A stretch of 64,000 nucleotides of DNA from Paenibacillus piri. GTDB taxonomy: Bacteria > Bacillota > Bacilli > Paenibacillales > NBRC-103111. The DNA lies in NCBI RefSeq assembly GCF_004354045.1, contig NZ_SMRT01000001.1, positions 248,001-312,000 of the forward strand, read 5' to 3'. The notes under the pieces were generated by a model, which saw only the letters and a program-made list of their open reading frames with translations, had not been told where the DNA came from and searched no databases. Made by a program: the position numbers and the translations under genes. Within the stretch, counting starts at the first letter, position 1; every line of letters begins with the position of its first letter. Positions 62,437 to 64,000 of this stretch are shown here, one piece after another.

Positions 62437-63725
62437 GAATCGCTTGGATCGGTCCTATGCCTAACAATGACGGGGGAGCCGTAGGAGTAGGCAGGCAGCT
62501 TTTACTGGAGCTGTCCAGACAGGGCGTTGAAGTGGACTGCTATTTTGTAGGGACGGAAGCGTCGGTGCCGGATGTGCTCAAGAAAGAGGGCAACTTGACG
62601 TTTCATTGCCATCCGTCCTCCTGGCAGTGGAACCGCTGGTACAGCCGGAATAATTATATGGCGTTCGTCACGGGACAGTTCGCCAACCTGCGCTGCGAGC
62701 TGAAGCTTGCCGAGGAGCTGCTTCGCAAGCATAAGCAGAAGCCGTACGATCTGGTCTATCAATTTTCCCATATCGAGCTTCATGCGTTAAGGCGGTTTAA
62801 AAAGCAGCTTCCGCCTATCGTTCTGCATCCCGAGGTACATGCCGCCGGGGAGCTGAGATGGCACCGGAAGGAGGCTCATCTCGCCAAAGTATCGGAGTCC
62901 TGGATTACGCGTTCCTCGATCCGGTTGCTGCTGATGGCCCGAAGCTTTGTGCAGAAGCGGCATATTAAGGATGCGGATTACATTATGAGCATCAGCAAAA
63001 ACTTCGCCGACGATCTGAGGACGGACTATAACCTGGCTCCGGAGAAGGTAGCCTATATAGTGCCGAATCCGATCGACGTCGAACGGTATTATCCGAACCC
63101 GGGAGGAAGCCGGTCCGGAACGGATGGACGCCTCACATTTCTGTTCGTTTCGCGGCTTGCTGTCCGCAAGGGAGTCGAGATGATGGTCGAGCTGTCCCAT
63201 CGGCTGGACGATATTTCCGATCAGGCCCGCATCGTCATCGTCGGCAATTATTCGTTATGGTCCAATTACCGCGGCCTGCTGGATCGGTTGAATCCGAAGG
63301 TGGCGGCATACATCGGTTCAGTTTCCGGCGGAGATATGGCCGGGCTGTATCATTCGGCGGATGCACTCATCCAGCCGAGCCACTATGAGCCGTTCGGACT
63401 TACGGTCGGGGAGGCGCTGGCATGCGGCTTGCCCGTTGTAACCAGCGATAAGGTCGGCGCCGCTGAGGATGTGGATCCGGCCTGCTGCCGGGTATTTCCG
63501 GCCGGTAATATGGATGAGCTTGAACGTCATGTGCGCATGCTGTTCCATGAGCTTCGCTCGCCCGGAAAGCAGGCGATTAACGAAACCGCGCGGTCGGAGG
63601 CAGTAAGGCTGTTTGCGGACCCCGTCGTTGGCGAAGAGCTGGTATCGATACTGCACGAAGTATGCCGCAGCGGAGCCAAACGAAAAGCGAAACCGGTATC
63701 CGAAGGAAATATGGCGGTCAATTGA
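62433..63725 (+). CDS. glycosyltransferase family 4
   Basis: A 430-residue GT-B enzyme: RIAWIGPMPNNDGGAVGVGR start, LTFLFVSRLAVRKGVEMMVE in the C-terminal half and HYEPFGLTVGEALACGLPVV as the donor site. TTG start overlaps the Wzy stop codon (ATTGA). Second retaining-type transferase of the operon. Confidence 0.93.
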   Translation: MRIAWIGPMPNNDGGAVGVGRQLLLELSRQGVEVDCYFVGTEASVPDVLKKEGNLTFHCHPSSWQWNRWYSRNNYMAFVTGQFANLRCELKLAEELLRKHKQKPYDLVYQFSHIELHALRRFKKQLPPIVLHPEVHAAGELRWHRKEAHLAKVSESWITRSSIRLLLMARSFVQKRHIKDADYIMSISKNFADDLRTDYNLAPEKVAYIVPNPIDVERYYPNPGGSRSGTDGRLTFLFVSRLAVRKGVEMMVELSHRLDDISDQARIVIVGNYSLWSNYRGLLDRLNPKVAAYIGSVSGGDMAGLYHSADALIQPSHYEPFGLTVGEALACGLPVVTSDKVGAAEDVDPACCRVFPAGNMDELERHVRMLFHELRSPGKQAINETARSEAVRLFADPVVGEELVSILHEVCRSGAKRKAKPVSEGNMAVN

Positions 63726-63785
63726 CAAGCAAGCCTGAAACGCCTATCGGCGAGACGCAAGGTCATTTTCTATCGGAGGTTTCTT

Positions 63786-64000
63786 ATGGTAGTACATAAC
63801 GGCGAAACAGGGTTGCGCAATTCATCCTTTGTCATGCAGACGATTCAAACGATGATCAGCATGTTCGGAGTGCTGGCAATCAATGTCGTATCCGCGATAA
63901 TTTTATCGCGGGGACTGTCGCCCGATGATAGAGGCATTTACTTGGGAATTACAGTGTGGAGCGGATTCATTCTCGGATTATGCGATGTCGGCATTTTCAT
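63786..64000 (+). CDS. polysaccharide flippase (Wzx/MATE-like), truncated by window end
   Basis: The first 71 codons are visible, beginning MVVHNGETGLRNSSFVMQTI, followed by a membrane span SMFGVLAINVVSAIILSRGL, the PDDRGIY loop and a second span GITVWSGFILGLCDVGIF. This is the N-terminus of a Wzx-type lipid-linked sugar flippase. GGAGG precedes the ATG. The remainder lies outside the window. Confidence 0.85.
   Translation, partial: MVVHNGETGLRNSSFVMQTIQTMISMFGVLAINVVSAIILSRGLSPDDRGIYLGITVWSGFILGLCDVGIF

Overview
The window looks like a chromosomal segment of a Paenibacillaceae bacterium (Paenibacillus or Cohnella type). The evidence is strong AGGAGG ribosome sites, roughly 50% GC, LplB/YtcP-type sugar ABC transporters with lipoprotein binding proteins, YesM/YesN and transmembrane AraC regulators, and a Firmicute-style capsule locus. 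This placement is inferred from gene content. No rRNA, tRNA or CRISPR array was seen.

Layout. (1) 0-9.5 kb is a pectin/plant-glycan locus: a propeller protein on the minus strand, then an ABC transporter, a GH2 enzyme and an oligogalacturonate lyase (PL22). (2) 9.5-10.4 kb is a long gene-free stretch with palindromes and a cluster of DnaA-box-like 9-mers. (3) 10.4-18.8 kb is a second sugar locus framed by a YesM kinase and a YesN response regulator. (4) 18.9-21.5 kb is a thiamine-salvage unit: a TPP riboswitch, a YlmB-type deformylase and TenA. (5) 21.6-34.8 kb holds miscellaneous genes: phosphoesterase, PNPOx-like flavoprotein with a divergent MocR regulator, NrtR-like Nudix regulator with a nearby gene remnant, RNA methyltransferase, a dihydroorotate-dehydrogenase-like/membrane fusion, a Fur-controlled DUF2325 gene, Nudix, AraC and a GH26-like lipid-anchored or membrane-anchored hydrolase. 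(6) 35-41.7 kb is the most unusual part: two XRE regulators, a small candidate precursor peptide, and an operon of nucleotidyltransferase, HPr-kinase-like protein, PqqD-like protein, S24/S26-type peptidase and ABC exporter. (7) 42.7-52.1 kb is a third sugar locus on the minus strand. (8) 52.3-64 kb is an exopolysaccharide operon running off the window end inside a flippase gene.

Two threads cross these regions. A palindrome of the form GATAC-N5-GTATC lies in the promoters of the XRE genes, the small peptide, the peptide-modification operon and the exopolysaccharide operon about 15 kb away; in the last one two copies are present and one fills the 17-bp spacer of a consensus promoter. The two XRE proteins have nearly identical recognition helices and are the obvious candidates for binding it. 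This suggests one switch for a secreted peptide system and capsule synthesis. Separately, six copies of a ~117-bp multi-hairpin repeat, several sitting exactly on stop codons, and four copies of a second ~90-bp repeat are scattered through the window. The first family has end features like non-autonomous IS200/IS605 elements.
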